From positions 833,426-897,425 of the forward strand of contig NZ_JH976537.1 in the NCBI RefSeq assembly GCF_000309385.1: a DNA stretch of 64,000 nucleotides, written 5' to 3'. This document shows, in pieces, positions 35,929 to 44,778 of this stretch. The notes beneath the pieces were generated by a model, which worked only from the letters and a program-made list of their open reading frames with translations, was not told the origin of the DNA and ran no database searches. The DNA is from Nodosilinea nodulosa PCC 7104 (GTDB taxonomy: Bacteria > Cyanobacteriota > Cyanobacteriia > Phormidesmidales > Phormidesmidaceae). The position numbers and the translations under genes were made by a program. Position 1 is the first letter of the stretch. The number at the start of each line of letters is the position of its first letter.

Positions 35929-37046
35929 CCGCTGGGTCACCCGGCGGTTTAGTCCAGGAAGGTAAGGCTACCTTTGCGGTGGGCGATGCCTTCTACCGGC
36001 CCCAGAGCGCGATCGCCCGCGACCTGGCGGTGCTGGCCGCCGCCGTCTACCGTCAGCGCCACGGCCATCTGCGGGTGCTCGATGCCATGACCGGCTGTGG
36101 CGTGCGGCCCCTGCGCTACGGGCTAGAGGCCGGGGCCGACTGGATCTGGGCCAATGAGGGCAATCCAGACCTAGCTGGCCTTCTAAGGCAAAATCTGGCG
36201 GTTCTGCCCGCCAGCACCCGCCAGATCACCCACCGGGATGCCAACCAGGTGTTCTTTGACTGCTACCAGCAGCGCGACTTCTACGACCTGGTGGATATCG
36301 ACAACTTTGGCGGCCCTACCCCCTACACCAGCACCGGGCTGTGGGCGACGCGCCTGGGCGGCCTGCTGTACCTGACCAGCACCGACGGACGCGCCACCAG
36401 CGGCCACGACCCAGGGCGGAGTTTGAAAACCTACGGGGCCTGGGCGCGATCGCACCCCGCCGTCCATGAGCAGGGGCTGCGGCTGATGCTTGGCCACGCC
36501 GCCCAAACCGCTGCGGCGCGGGGACTGGGCGTAAAGCCTGTGTTCTCGCTGTTTACGGGCCAGGTGCATCGGGTGATGGTGCAGCTGGTCAGCAAGCCGA
36601 CGCTGAGCGATCGGACCTACGGGTTTTTGGGCTACTGCCACCGCTGCGGCCACTTTCAGACGGTGGATTGGCGGCATTTGGGGCGACTCCCCTGCCCCTG
36701 CGGCAGCGACGATGGGCCTGTCGCCAGCGGCCCCATGTGGCTGGGTGCCCTGCACGATGGGCCAACCCTGGCCGCCATGCAGGAGCTGGCGGCCCGCTGG
36801 CACTGGCCTGGGCAGGCCAGGCTTCTGGCGATTATGGCCGAGGAAAACACCCTGCCCCCCTACTACTACTCCCTGGGCGAAATTGGGCGGCGGGGGCAGA
36901 TGGATATTCCCAATCGGGAGCGGCTGATGGCGAGCTTGCAGGCCCAGGGTTACCGGGCAGCGGTGCCCTCTATGGACTGGCAGGGGGTGAAGACCGACGC
37001 TGGGTTTGGGGACTGTGTGGCTCTGGCCAGGGCGATTCAGCCTTGA
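35925..37046 (+). CDS. trm1: tRNA (guanine-N2)-dimethyltransferase, Trm1 family
   Basis: Trm1 methylates G26 (or nearby) of tRNA. The 373 residues show VGDAFYRPQSAIARDLAVLAA, motif I VLDAMTGCGVRPLRY, ANEGNPDLAGLLRQN, the catalytic DIDNFGGPTPY, and a C-terminal zinc-binding block (CHRCGHFQ, then CPCGS). The family is typical of archaea and eukaryotes and occurs in cyanobacteria and Aquifex. The start is a GTG overlapping the DUF2103 stop. The order of domains is complete. Confidence 0.93.
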   Translation: MTAGSPGGLVQEGKATFAVGDAFYRPQSAIARDLAVLAAAVYRQRHGHLRVLDAMTGCGVRPLRYGLEAGADWIWANEGNPDLAGLLRQNLAVLPASTRQITHRDANQVFFDCYQQRDFYDLVDIDNFGGPTPYTSTGLWATRLGGLLYLTSTDGRATSGHDPGRSLKTYGAWARSHPAVHEQGLRLMLGHAAQTAAARGLGVKPVFSLFTGQVHRVMVQLVSKPTLSDRTYGFLGYCHRCGHFQTVDWRHLGRLPCPCGSDDGPVASGPMWLGALHDGPTLAAMQELAARWHWPGQARLLAIMAEENTLPPYYYSLGEIGRRGQMDIPNRERLMASLQAQGYRAAVPSMDWQGVKTDAGFGDCVALARAIQP

Positions 37047-37140
37047 CGCCTATTGAATTGGGTACGAGCCTAAATCTTTGGCAGGTAGGCCGCTCAGGGA
37101 ATAGGCCCAGGGGCTGAGCACAAAGGCTCGATCTGGCGGT

Positions 37141-37803
37141 ATGCTTAACCCGTTTGAGTCTAAGACTCCGGCTGGTGGTGCATGTGCCATGACGTTTTCT
37201 CCTAAACTGGCGGCGGCGCTGTTTATGCCTGCGGCGATCGGTCTGCTGTATCAGGCGGTGCAGCCTTACCCCTGGCCCCATCGCCTGCTGGCCCTGGCGC
37301 TGCTGCTGGCGATCTTTGAGCAGGCCTACATGGCCCGAGTCGACCTGCGGAATATCGAGGTGGTGGGTCTGCGGCTGGGCGATCCGCGCCTCAAACCGTT
37401 TAGGCGAGTGGTGATTTGGACTGTTGCGGGCCAGCTGGTGGGGTTTTATGCGGCGGCGGCGGGGTATCTGGGCTGGGGCATGGCCACCATTCTGCTGAGC
37501 GTGATTGGCTTTAACCTGGCGGCTACCCTGCGCCTGGACCCCGCTGGCCCCCAGCCGATTCAGGCGGCGGGCTGGCGATCGCGCCTCGCCGTGCTGAGCT
37601 TAGATGCGATCGCCCTCACCCTCGCCCTGCTGTGGATAGCCCAGCGCTACCAGGGCGGAGTGGCGGCAGGCATGTTTACGATTACGGTGCTCTACGCAGC
37701 CGGTAAGCTGGTCACCTACACCAAAACGCTGTGGCGACCAGCCTCAGCGGTCCATGTCGCCCACGCCGCTCAAGAGCATCCACAGGCCCCCCAGCAAAAT
37801 TAG
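37141..37803 (+). CDS. conserved cyanobacterial membrane protein
   Basis: The 220 residues contain about five or six hydrophobic segments, including LAAALFMPAAIGLLYQAV, RLLALALLLAIFEQAY and WTVAGQLVGFYAAAAGYLGW. I do not recognise a named domain. A second ATG at 37189 (TFSPKLAA) may be the real start, since it opens directly on the first helix. The gene ends 48 bases before the end of the convergent exonuclease gene. Confidence 0.7.
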   Translation: MLNPFESKTPAGGACAMTFSPKLAAALFMPAAIGLLYQAVQPYPWPHRLLALALLLAIFEQAYMARVDLRNIEVVGLRLGDPRLKPFRRVVIWTVAGQLVGFYAAAAGYLGWGMATILLSVIGFNLAATLRLDPAGPQPIQAAGWRSRLAVLSLDAIALTLALLWIAQRYQGGVAAGMFTITVLYAAGKLVTYTKTLWRPASAVHVAHAAQEHPQAPQQN

Positions 37804-37850
37804 CAGGGCCAGTCCACCCATTGCGCCATCCAGCCACGGGGTTGCTTCCA

Positions 37851-38843
37851 CTAAATATCTCCCTCTCCTTCAAACAGCGTCTCCAGAGGCATGGCCTCCA
37901 GGTGTAATGATTCTTGCAGATAGCGCGACACCACGTCCGACTGGCCGTGGGTCACGTATACGGTTTTGGCCCCGCTGTCCCGCACGGTTTGAATCAGCCC
38001 CGGCCAGTCGGCGTGGTCGGAGAGCACAAAGCCGCGCTCGTAGCCCCGCCGCCGCCGCGCCCCTCGCACGGCCATCCACCCCGAGGCAAAGGCGGTTTGG
38101 GGATGCTTAAAGCGCTTCATCCAGCTGGAGCGGTGGCCGGAGGGGGGCGCCAGCACCAGATCGCCCCTGTAGCTGTGACCTTTGGGCATCTCTGAGGTGC
38201 AGACCGTCGGCACCATGGCCACCCCCTGGTCGCGGTAGATTTCGGTCAGCACGTGAATGGCGCCGTGGACGTAGACGGTCTGATCGGTAAACTGGACCAG
38301 CTCGCTCAGCACCCGCTGGGCCTTGCCAAAGGCATAGCAGAACAAGATGGAGGGGCGCTCGGGGTCATTCTGCCACCAGTCGTAGATGCGGCCCACCGTC
38401 TCGGCGCCGCTGTCCCAGCGGTAGATGGGCAGGCCAAAGGTAGCCTCGGTAATAAACGTGTCGCAAGGCACGACCTCAAAGGGGGTGCAGGAGGGGTCGG
38501 CGCAGCGCTTGTAGTCACCGGAGACCACCCACACCTCGTCGTTATGCTCAACCCGAATTTGGGCTGACCCCAGCACGTGGCCCGCCGGATGAAACGACAC
38601 CCAGGCATGGCCCAGCTTCATCGGTTCTCCGTAGGCCACCCCCTGCAGGTGAATCTCCTGGCCCAGCCGCCGCCGCAATATGCCCTCCGACTGGGTGGTG
38701 GCCACATACTGGGCCGAACCCGCCCGAGCGTGGTCGCTGTGGGCATGGGTAATCAGCGCGGTCTGCACCGATCGCCACGGATCGATGTAGAAGTCGCCCT
38801 GCTCGCAGTACAGCCCCTCAGGGCGGACGGTAATTAGCGCCAT
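37851..38843 (-). CDS. ligase-associated DNA exonuclease (metallo-beta-lactamase fold)
   Basis: The 330 residues begin with a metallo-beta-lactamase core: ALITHAHSDHARAGS (HxHxDH), then SFHPAGHVLGSAQIRVE, VVSGDYKR and FITEATFGLPIYRW. A beta-CASP-like region and the C-terminal FVLSDHADWPGLIQTV and VYVTHGQSDVVSRYL complete it. The family usually sits beside an ATP-dependent DNA ligase and a helicase in bacterial repair operons. Neither is nearby here, so its role in repair is inferred from family only. Confidence 0.88.
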   Translation of the reverse strand: MALITVRPEGLYCEQGDFYIDPWRSVQTALITHAHSDHARAGSAQYVATTQSEGILRRRLGQEIHLQGVAYGEPMKLGHAWVSFHPAGHVLGSAQIRVEHNDEVWVVSGDYKRCADPSCTPFEVVPCDTFITEATFGLPIYRWDSGAETVGRIYDWWQNDPERPSILFCYAFGKAQRVLSELVQFTDQTVYVHGAIHVLTEIYRDQGVAMVPTVCTSEMPKGHSYRGDLVLAPPSGHRSSWMKRFKHPQTAFASGWMAVRGARRRRGYERGFVLSDHADWPGLIQTVRDSGAKTVYVTHGQSDVVSRYLQESLHLEAMPLETLFEGEGDI

Positions 38844-38855
38844 TGAGATACCTCG

Positions 38856-39140
38856 CTAGCCCTTCTTTTCGAGGCGAAACAGCAAAATGACAACGGCAAT
38901 TACCCCCAGCTGCACCCCCAGGTTGGGCAGCGCGCTGCTGACATCGCGCCCGGCGAGCAGCTGAGTAAAAAAGACAAACGCCCCGATCGCCCCCGAGGCT
39001 CCCACCGCTGCGTAGATAAACTTGCGCAGACCCCGGTAGGGGGCCTGGGCCTCGGCCCGCAGGTGGGCATACTTTTCTGGGTCCATGCCCTCGGGGGGCT
39101 GGTCGGGCAGCTGGTCAGGACGGCTATATTTGGGGGGCAT
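38856..39140 (-). CDS. DUF3493 domain membrane protein (LPA3-like)
   Basis: The 94-residue protein has the DUF3493 core AEAQAPYRGLRKFIYAAVGASGAIGAFVFFTQLLAG with a hydrophobic segment and a second helix near the C-terminus (LGVQLGVIAVVILLFRLEKKG). The plant relative LPA3 helps photosystem II CP43 assembly; transfer of that role is inference. I take the ATG at 39140, since homologues start near PPKYSRPDQ-like sequence. It ends 12 bases before the exonuclease gene start, so both share a transcript. Confidence 0.85.
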   Translation of the reverse strand: MPPKYSRPDQLPDQPPEGMDPEKYAHLRAEAQAPYRGLRKFIYAAVGASGAIGAFVFFTQLLAGRDVSSALPNLGVQLGVIAVVILLFRLEKKG

Positions 39141-39240
39141 AGGGGGGAGAACACTTAACAAATGGCCTATTCTCATCCTACAGGCGATTTTTCAGGACGT
39201 TTGCCGGGGCGATCGCGTGGCACCCAACGAGAAACCCAAA

Positions 39241-39346
39241 CTATAGCCATAGTCAGATTGGTTAGGACATCCAGAAACCCCATGAACGTTCAAACGTTTG
39301 AACGTTCATAGGAGATCTGGCTTAACTAGACTGGCCACAGCTATAG
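39241..39346. repeat. 106-bp imperfect palindromic repeat, copy B
   Basis: Both ends are CTATAG and the arms are imperfect inverted repeats. The central 28 bp is a perfect palindrome around AAACGTTT. It matches copy A at 2348-2453 almost throughout. It fills much of the 338-base gap between DUF3493 and the cupin gene, which otherwise shows no gene. Confidence 0.8.
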
Positions 39347-39478
39347 AAGGGCCAGCGCCAGCCCCACCCCAGCTCTGGCATTAATTTTTTTGCCCCGACC
39401 CGCCCGCTCGACGGCCCGTTAGGCAAACTTGGGATAAATCCCTAACCACTCTGAATCCAACCCGCAGAGGACCTTGCC

Positions 39479-39889
39479 ATGGCCGATTTAGCCTCTCCTA
39501 CCCCAGCCGATGCCGAAATCATTACCGTGCGCCCCCAGCACGACACCGCAACGGTGCAAAAGCTGCCCTACTTCGTCGGTATTTCTGGCGTCTCGGCGGG
39601 CACCCAGGGCCTGTCGATGAATTTGGTGATCATTCCACCGGGGGCCTCTGCCGAGCCCCACTATCACCGGGACTACGAAACCGCTATTTACATTCTCAAA
39701 GGCCGGGTCAAAACCGCCTACGGCGAGGGACTCAAAAAAACCATCGTGAATGAGGCGGGCGATTTTCTTTTCATTCCGCCGGGGGTGCCCCACCAGCCCA
39801 CCAACCTGAGCGACACCGAGCCAGCCCAGGCGATCGTGGCCCGCAACGACCCCAACGAGCAGGAAAACGTGGTGCTGTACCCGGTGTAG
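39479..39889 (+). CDS. cupin domain protein
   Basis: The 136 residues form one cupin barrel. Motif 1 is PPGASAEPHYHRDYETAIYILKGRVKTAYG, with His, His and Glu as metal ligands, and motif 2 is AGDFLFIPPGVPHQPTN. A metal-binding enzyme or sensor of small molecules is likely, substrate unknown. AGAGGA lies eight bases before the ATG at 39479. It has no operon partner. Confidence 0.88.
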   Translation: MADLASPTPADAEIITVRPQHDTATVQKLPYFVGISGVSAGTQGLSMNLVIIPPGASAEPHYHRDYETAIYILKGRVKTAYGEGLKKTIVNEAGDFLFIPPGVPHQPTNLSDTEPAQAIVARNDPNEQENVVLYPV

Positions 39890-39914
39890 TTTAGCGGTAG
39901 TTTAGCGGCGCAGG

Positions 39915-42005
39915 TTAGCTACTGGGCCTCAAGGCCGGAGTGGCAAAGGCCTGCTGGAGCTGGTCCACGCGCTGGGCGGCGGTCTCCGGCGGCGGCGAAA
40001 TCCACAGCGACTCGTAAAAGAAGAACGCCATGCCCGCGTAGGCGCGATCGCGCGCCGCCGCCACCTGGTCCGTGATAAAGTCCATCTTTACCGGGGCCGC
40101 CCGCAGCCCGCTGAGAATGCCAGTGCTGACCGGAATTTTGCGCCGCGCCGCCTGAATCGAGGGCTTGTTCATCTCCCAGATGAAGCGGTTTTGGTCGCTG
40201 CGATAGACCTGGACCACCAGCTCATCGACAATGCCCCGGTTTACCCAGTCGGGCCAGGCTTGCAGGTAGTGGTCGTAGGCAAAGGGGTAGGGGTTGGGCG
40301 AAACCGACACCGCTGTACCGGGGCGGCGATTTTTTACCAGCTTGTGCACCTCGCCCAAAAAATCAGAGATTTTGGCGGCCCGCCAGGCTTTCCACTCCGG
40401 GTCTTGGGGGTTGGGGGAGGGAACCCGACCGCCGTGCTCAGCCCGGTACAGGTTGATGGTAAAGGGGTCGTAGCCAAACTCCACCGGCAGGCCCAGATGG
40501 TCGTCAAACTGAATGCCGTCCACCTCGTAGTTCGTCACCAGCTCGTCGACCAGCTCCAGCATAAATTTCTGCACCTGGGGATGAAACGGGTTCATCCAGC
40601 GGCGCGGAATAACGCCCCCCTCGATCCAAATGCCGGGGTCTGGGGTCTGGGAATCTGGGGACTGGGGATCTGGGGGGGGGAAATCGGGGCTGGCCTGGGC
40701 CAACCACTGCTCGGCCCGCTGCTTCTCCCGCGCGCCGATCTGGGGCTGCTCCAGAGGCGATGGTTTGGCCGCCGCCGAGGGTTTCCCCCCTTTCTTGACC
40801 AGAGGAGCAGCGGCTTCAGGCTGCTTTTGGGTAAACCAGTCGGGGTGGCGGCGGTAGAGCTCGTAGCTGGCCGGAGCCATAAAGCCAAACTCAAACCAGG
40901 GCACTACCGCCAGCCCGCGGGCGTGGCCGAAGTCAATCGCCTCGCGCAGCATGTCGCGTTCGCTCTCGCTGGCGGGGCCGGGGGCGCGCAGGTCGCCGTA
41001 GAGGTGCTGGCTGACCCCCAGTTCGCGCTGGGCGACAGCGCTGGGGTAGAGGGTGTGGCCATAGTTCCACACCACCGGGTAGAGGGTGTTGAAGTTGAGG
41101 TCGGCCAGGCGGTTCACCGCCCCTTGCAGCGCCTGGGTGGAAAACAACACCTGGCTGTCGACGTTGGTCAGCCAGACGCCCCGCGTTTCGCGAACCGGGA
41201 TAGGAACCTCGGGGGTTTGGGCCTGGGCCACCCAGGCGGGGTTGATCGAGCGGCGCAGGACGGGGTTGGAGGCCGCGCGGCAGAGCAGGGCAGCCGCTTC
41301 GCCCCGCGTGAGGCGCTGGGTGGAGTTGAGGCGATTGCTCTGGGGATAGTTTACCACCACGCCCTGGGTGAGGGCGGTGGCCACCCCTTCGCGGGCGTAC
41401 TCGGGCACCTGGCGGCTATCTTCGAGGCTGGCGCTGAGGATCGTGTTGGCGGCAATCTGGTAGCTGCCGCCCAGTTTGGTGGCCAGGGCCATTATCGCTT
41501 CGGCCCGCACCAGGGGGCGATCGGGCTGAAAGTACTGATCGGGATAGTGGGACGCCACCGTCGGCGCGGTGGCCGCGCCCAGGGCTCGCTCCAGGGGGTT
41601 GGCCCAGCTCTGGGCCGGGCCGGGGGGACTGATCTGGTTGAGCAGCGCCACGTAGTCGCCCCAGAGAATGGCGTCATCAGGGTAAAACCGTCCGCTGGCA
41701 TCGGGGCTCACCAGCCGCAGCTGCGCCAGGGTGGTAATGCAGTCCTTGGCCCAGTGGCTGGCAATGTCGATGGGAATAGTCGGCGGCGGCGGCAGGGCGG
41801 GCGCAGCGTCATCTCCATTGTTGGGCAGGTTGTCATCCGGCAGGGGAAGCTGCTTGGTCGCAGCAGTGGGCAGGCCGGGAGCCCCTGACCCCGCCAATTT
41901 CGCCGCCAGTGGCAGTACCCCCGGCCCAGCGATCGCCAGGACCAGCGCGGCCCCGAAACACACCAGCGATCGCAGCCACCCTTTCCCCATCGGTCCCATG
42001 CCCAT
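39915..42005 (-). CDS. SLH-domain glycoside hydrolase (family 10/DUF187-like)
   Basis: The 696 residues start with a signal peptide (SLVCFGAALVLAIAGPG). S-layer homology repeats follow at about 75-270 (IPIDIASHWAKDCITTLAQL, YFQPDRPLVRAEAIMALA, RLTRGEAAALLCRAA), which anchor proteins to the cell wall. The catalytic domain begins at ETRGVWLTNVDS and includes VVPWFEFGFMAP, VDGIQFDDHLGLP and AVSVSPNPYPFAYDHY, the GHL10/DUF187 pattern. A linker at about residues 443-457 is encoded by TCTGGGG-like repeats. TGATG overlap with the sui1 stop suggests coupling. A second ATG at 41999 sits better relative to GGAGG and may be the real start. Confidence 0.9.
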   Translation of the reverse strand: MGMGPMGKGWLRSLVCFGAALVLAIAGPGVLPLAAKLAGSGAPGLPTAATKQLPLPDDNLPNNGDDAAPALPPPPTIPIDIASHWAKDCITTLAQLRLVSPDASGRFYPDDAILWGDYVALLNQISPPGPAQSWANPLERALGAATAPTVASHYPDQYFQPDRPLVRAEAIMALATKLGGSYQIAANTILSASLEDSRQVPEYAREGVATALTQGVVVNYPQSNRLNSTQRLTRGEAAALLCRAASNPVLRRSINPAWVAQAQTPEVPIPVRETRGVWLTNVDSQVLFSTQALQGAVNRLADLNFNTLYPVVWNYGHTLYPSAVAQRELGVSQHLYGDLRAPGPASESERDMLREAIDFGHARGLAVVPWFEFGFMAPASYELYRRHPDWFTQKQPEAAAPLVKKGGKPSAAAKPSPLEQPQIGAREKQRAEQWLAQASPDFPPPDPQSPDSQTPDPGIWIEGGVIPRRWMNPFHPQVQKFMLELVDELVTNYEVDGIQFDDHLGLPVEFGYDPFTINLYRAEHGGRVPSPNPQDPEWKAWRAAKISDFLGEVHKLVKNRRPGTAVSVSPNPYPFAYDHYLQAWPDWVNRGIVDELVVQVYRSDQNRFIWEMNKPSIQAARRKIPVSTGILSGLRAAPVKMDFITDQVAAARDRAYAGMAFFFYESLWISPPPETAAQRVDQLQQAFATPALRPSS
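40634..40680. repeat. G-rich near-heptamer repeats in coding linker
   Basis: Variants of TCTGGGG and ACTGGGG recur six times within the glycoside hydrolase gene and encode a linker of Pro, Asp and Ser in the product. The frame is kept. Confidence 0.7.
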
Positions 42006-42373
42006 CAGCCTCCGCTCCGTTTAGCCTGGTAGCCCTTGGCCACCAGGAGTTCTACCAGCTTTTGGGCGTGGTCGCCCTGAATTTCAATCACATTGTCCTT
42101 CGCGGTGCCGCCCGTGCCGCACTGGGCCTTGAGCTGCTTGGCCAGGGCGGTGAGGGTTGCGGGCTGGTGCTCGAACCCGGTGATCACCGTGACGGTTTTG
42201 CCGCCGCGCCCCTTGCGGCTCACCTGCACCCGCACCGTCTGCTGATTTGGGGGGCGATCGGGCACCCCCCGCACCATCGGGTCGGCGGGGCCAAACTCGC
42301 GGTAGGCATGGCGATCGGTCGCCCCTATATCGCGTCCGGGACCGTTCCCAGATTTAGATTTTCCCTTAGCCAT
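42005..42373 (-). CDS. translation initiation factor SUI1/YciH family
   Basis: The 122 residues have a basic, Gly-rich N-terminal tail and an eIF1/SUI1 domain: VRVQVSRKGRGGKTVTVITGFE, then LAKQLKAQCGTGGTAKDNVIEIQGDHAQKLVELLVAKGY. The C-G-T-G-G-T loop is characteristic. In bacteria YciH may influence start-codon fidelity, but this is not settled. It is followed with a TGATG overlap by the glycoside hydrolase gene. Confidence 0.92.
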   Translation of the reverse strand: MAKGKSKSGNGPGRDIGATDRHAYREFGPADPMVRGVPDRPPNQQTVRVQVSRKGRGGKTVTVITGFEHQPATLTALAKQLKAQCGTGGTAKDNVIEIQGDHAQKLVELLVAKGYQAKRSGG

Positions 42374-42606
42374 AGCCGCTCTACGAAAACTGCCTGATTT
42401 ATACCACTTGAGGGGAGCTAGGCGTTAGGTACCAGACTCTCAAAGGCCGCTCAGCCTAAAGCCTGAGGGGCTGACGTTTGTACCCGCTGCCGCGATCGCG
42501 CCATTGCCTGGGAGGCACCAAAGACAGTCCTACAGGTGAATATCCTGGCTCCGGCACTCGCTACACTGGGTAGAGGACTAAATGCAGGCCCGCTTACCCA
42601 TTGTCT

Positions 42607-43350
42607 ATGCGACTCCACCTTAAGGTCTGGCGCCAGGCCGATGCCGACACCCCCGGCCAGTTTCAGAACCATACCGTAGCCGACGCCCATCCCGATATGT
42701 CGTTCCTAGAGCTGCTCGACGTGCTCAACGAGCAGCTCATCCACAGCGGGGCCGAGCCGGTGGAGTTTGACCACGACTGCCGCGAGGGCATCTGCGGCTC
42801 CTGCGGCGTGATGATCAACGGCAAGGCCCACGGCGGGCAGCCCCAGACCGCCATCTGCCAGCTCTACCTGCGCCACTTCAGCGACGGCGACGAAATTACC
42901 ATCGAACCCTGGCGGGCCAGGGGCTTCCCGGTGATTAAGGATCTGGTGGTGGACCGGGCGGCGCTCGATCGCATCGTCATGGCGGGGGGCTACATCTCGG
43001 TCAAAACCGGGTCGGCGCCCGAGGCCAACGCCATTCCCATTGCCAAGGCCAACGCCGACGCCGCCTTTGACTACGCCGCCTGCATCGGCTGTGGGGCCTG
43101 CATTGCCGCCTGTCCCAACGCCTCAGCCTCTTTATTCACCGCCGCCAAGGTGGCCCACCTGGCCCTGCTGCCCCAGGGCCACCCCGAGCGATCGCAGCGG
43201 GTGCTGGCCATGGGCGAGCAGATGACCGCCGAAGGCTTTGGCGACTGCTCCAACCACGGCGAATGTCAGGCGGTGTGCCCCAAGGGCATTTCGATCGATG
43301 CGATCGCCACCATGCGCCGCGAGTACGTACGAGCTGTAACAGGCCTATAG
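42607..43350 (+). CDS. sdhB: succinate dehydrogenase/fumarate reductase iron-sulfur subunit
   Basis: The 247 residues hold the [2Fe-2S] ferredoxin domain with [21 protein letters not shown] followed by a fourth Cys, and a C-terminal domain with the [4Fe-4S] and [3Fe-4S] ligands [12 protein letters not shown] and CQAVCPKGI. SdhB passes electrons from the flavoprotein to quinone at the membrane. Genes for the flavoprotein and anchors are not adjacent, as usual in cyanobacteria. The ATG at 42607 is preferred to the TTG at 42601. The stop codon lies within CTATAG, the first bases of repeat copy C. Confidence 0.93.
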   Translation: MRLHLKVWRQADADTPGQFQNHTVADAHPDMSFLELLDVLNEQLIHSGAEPVEFDHDCREGICGSCGVMINGKAHGGQPQTAICQLYLRHFSDGDEITIEPWRARGFPVIKDLVVDRAALDRIVMAGGYISVKTGSAPEANAIPIAKANADAAFDYAACIGCGACIAACPNASASLFTAAKVAHLALLPQGHPERSQRVLAMGEQMTAEGFGDCSNHGECQAVCPKGISIDAIATMRREYVRAVTGL

Positions 43351-43466
43351 TCACGCAGGTCAAGAGACATCCAGAAACGCCCCAACGCCCGAACGCCCCA
43401 ACGCCCCAACGCTCAAACGCCCCAACGCTCAAACGCTTTGATGAGAAATGCCTTAACCAGACTGAT
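43345..43466. repeat. palindromic repeat, copy C, expanded by an octamer array
   Basis: It begins CTATAGTCACG and GACATCCAGAAA like copies A and B, and ends with a CTTAACCAGACTG arm like theirs. In place of the palindromic centre, 43377-43440 holds eight tandem 8-bp units (ACGCCCCA, ACGCCCGA, ACGCTCAA, ACGCTTTG variants). The ACGCTCAAACG units resemble ACGTTCAAACG of the normal core. The first bases coincide with the sdhB stop codon. Confidence 0.75.
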
Positions 43467-43534
43467 CAACCAGACCGACGGCATCAACAGTCTAGACAAA
43501 CCATCGATCTCTGAACTTAGCCAATCCAAAATCA

Positions 43535-44578
43535 TCATCCCTGCTCTCGCCAAACCCGCACCGTGCCGTCCCACCCGGCGCTGACCAGGGTTTTCCCGTC
43601 GGGGGCAAAGTCTACCCCCCACACCCAGCCATCGTGGCCCTGCAAGATCGAGACCAGACGCCCCTGCGCCATGTCCCACAGGCGAATGGTGCCGTCGTTG
43701 CTAGCGGTGGCCAGCAGGGTGCCGTCGGGGTTAAAGGCCAGGCTGTTGACCGGGGCCGAATGGGCCTTGAAGCAGGTGGTTTCGCGGCCGCTGTTGAGCT
43801 TCCAAAAGCGCACGGTGCAGTCGGCGCTGGCGCTGGCCAGCAGCCAGTTGTTGGGGCTGGCCGCCACCGAGAGTACCTCCCCGGTGTGGCCTGTGAGCAG
43901 GTGGTTGCGGCCCTTGCCCTTGATCCGATACAGGCGCAGGGTTTTGTCCTGGCTGCCGCTGATCAGGGTAGTGCCGTCGTGGCTGACGGCGATCGCGCGC
44001 ACCCAGTGGGTATGGCCATTGAACTGGTGGATCAGGGCGCGATCGCTGAGTCGCCAGACGCAAATTTTGTGGTCCTGGCCACCGCTAAACAGATACTTGC
44101 CGCTGGGGCTAAAGGCCACGGCCCGCACCCAGCTGCTGTGGCCCTCCAGCTGGCCCAGGGCCAGGCCGGTGGTAAAGTCCCACAGCTGAACGGTGTTGTC
44201 GTTGCTGACGCTGGCAAAGCAGGTGCGATCGGGATTTACGGCCACGGCCCGCACCCAGGCTTGGTGGCTGTCGATAACGTGCATGGTGTTGCCGGTGGCC
44301 AGGTTCCACACCCGCACGGTTTTGTCGCCGCTGCCGCTAATAATAAAGTTGCCGTCGGCACTCACCGCCACCGATCGCACCCAGCTGCTGTGGCCCGTCA
44401 GCACGCGGGTGCAGACCCACCGGGGGCCGCGGGCAGGGGAATGGGAGGTGGCACTGGCATCTCGGTCTAGGGCCGTGGCCATATCCACCAGCTCAAAGGC
44501 GGACGGATCGCTGTCCTGGTCGCCCTGGGCAAAAGATTCTGGGGGCTGAGAGGGCATGACAAGGGTACGGATCGACAT
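43535..44578 (-). CDS. seven-bladed WD40 repeat protein
   Basis: The 347 residues have an N-terminal segment of about 60 residues followed by seven WD40 repeats of about 42 residues, each with a GH-type start (GHSSWVRSVA, GHTHWVRAIA, GHTGEVLSVA, AHSAPVNSLA) and a closing W/Y-D-like dipeptide. Seven repeats make one propeller without extra domains. WD40 proteins are scaffolds; partner and function are unknown. Neighbours give no clue. The start ATG at 44578 follows CATGTCGATCC-type sequence without a clear Shine-Dalgarno. Confidence 0.92.
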   Translation of the reverse strand: MSIRTLVMPSQPPESFAQGDQDSDPSAFELVDMATALDRDASATSHSPARGPRWVCTRVLTGHSSWVRSVAVSADGNFIISGSGDKTVRVWNLATGNTMHVIDSHQAWVRAVAVNPDRTCFASVSNDNTVQLWDFTTGLALGQLEGHSSWVRAVAFSPSGKYLFSGGQDHKICVWRLSDRALIHQFNGHTHWVRAIAVSHDGTTLISGSQDKTLRLYRIKGKGRNHLLTGHTGEVLSVAASPNNWLLASASADCTVRFWKLNSGRETTCFKAHSAPVNSLAFNPDGTLLATASNDGTIRLWDMAQGRLVSILQGHDGWVWGVDFAPDGKTLVSAGWDGTVRVWREQG

Positions 44579-44778
44579 GGGGCTGATCGGTCAGTAACAG
44601 CAGTAGACCTGGGCGCAGGCTGTTACCAGCCCGCCAAACCCACCGTCCACTACACCCTGCCAGCATCCTATTCCGAATTTTAGGGTGTTGGCCAGACTAC
44701 ACCGGGCCAAGGCGGGCAAAATCCTCGGCTGAATCTCCAAATATCTGCTACGTGCCTCAGCTATCTGGTCTGGGTCGC

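Noticed and set aside
40191-41888. 565-codon plus-strand open frame
   Set aside because: Antisense to the glycoside hydrolase gene; low complexity translation typical of GC-rich shadow frames.
43377-43440. Octamer array as a CRISPR
   Set aside because: Units are 8 bp with no spacers and no cas genes nearby; it is a simple tandem repeat.
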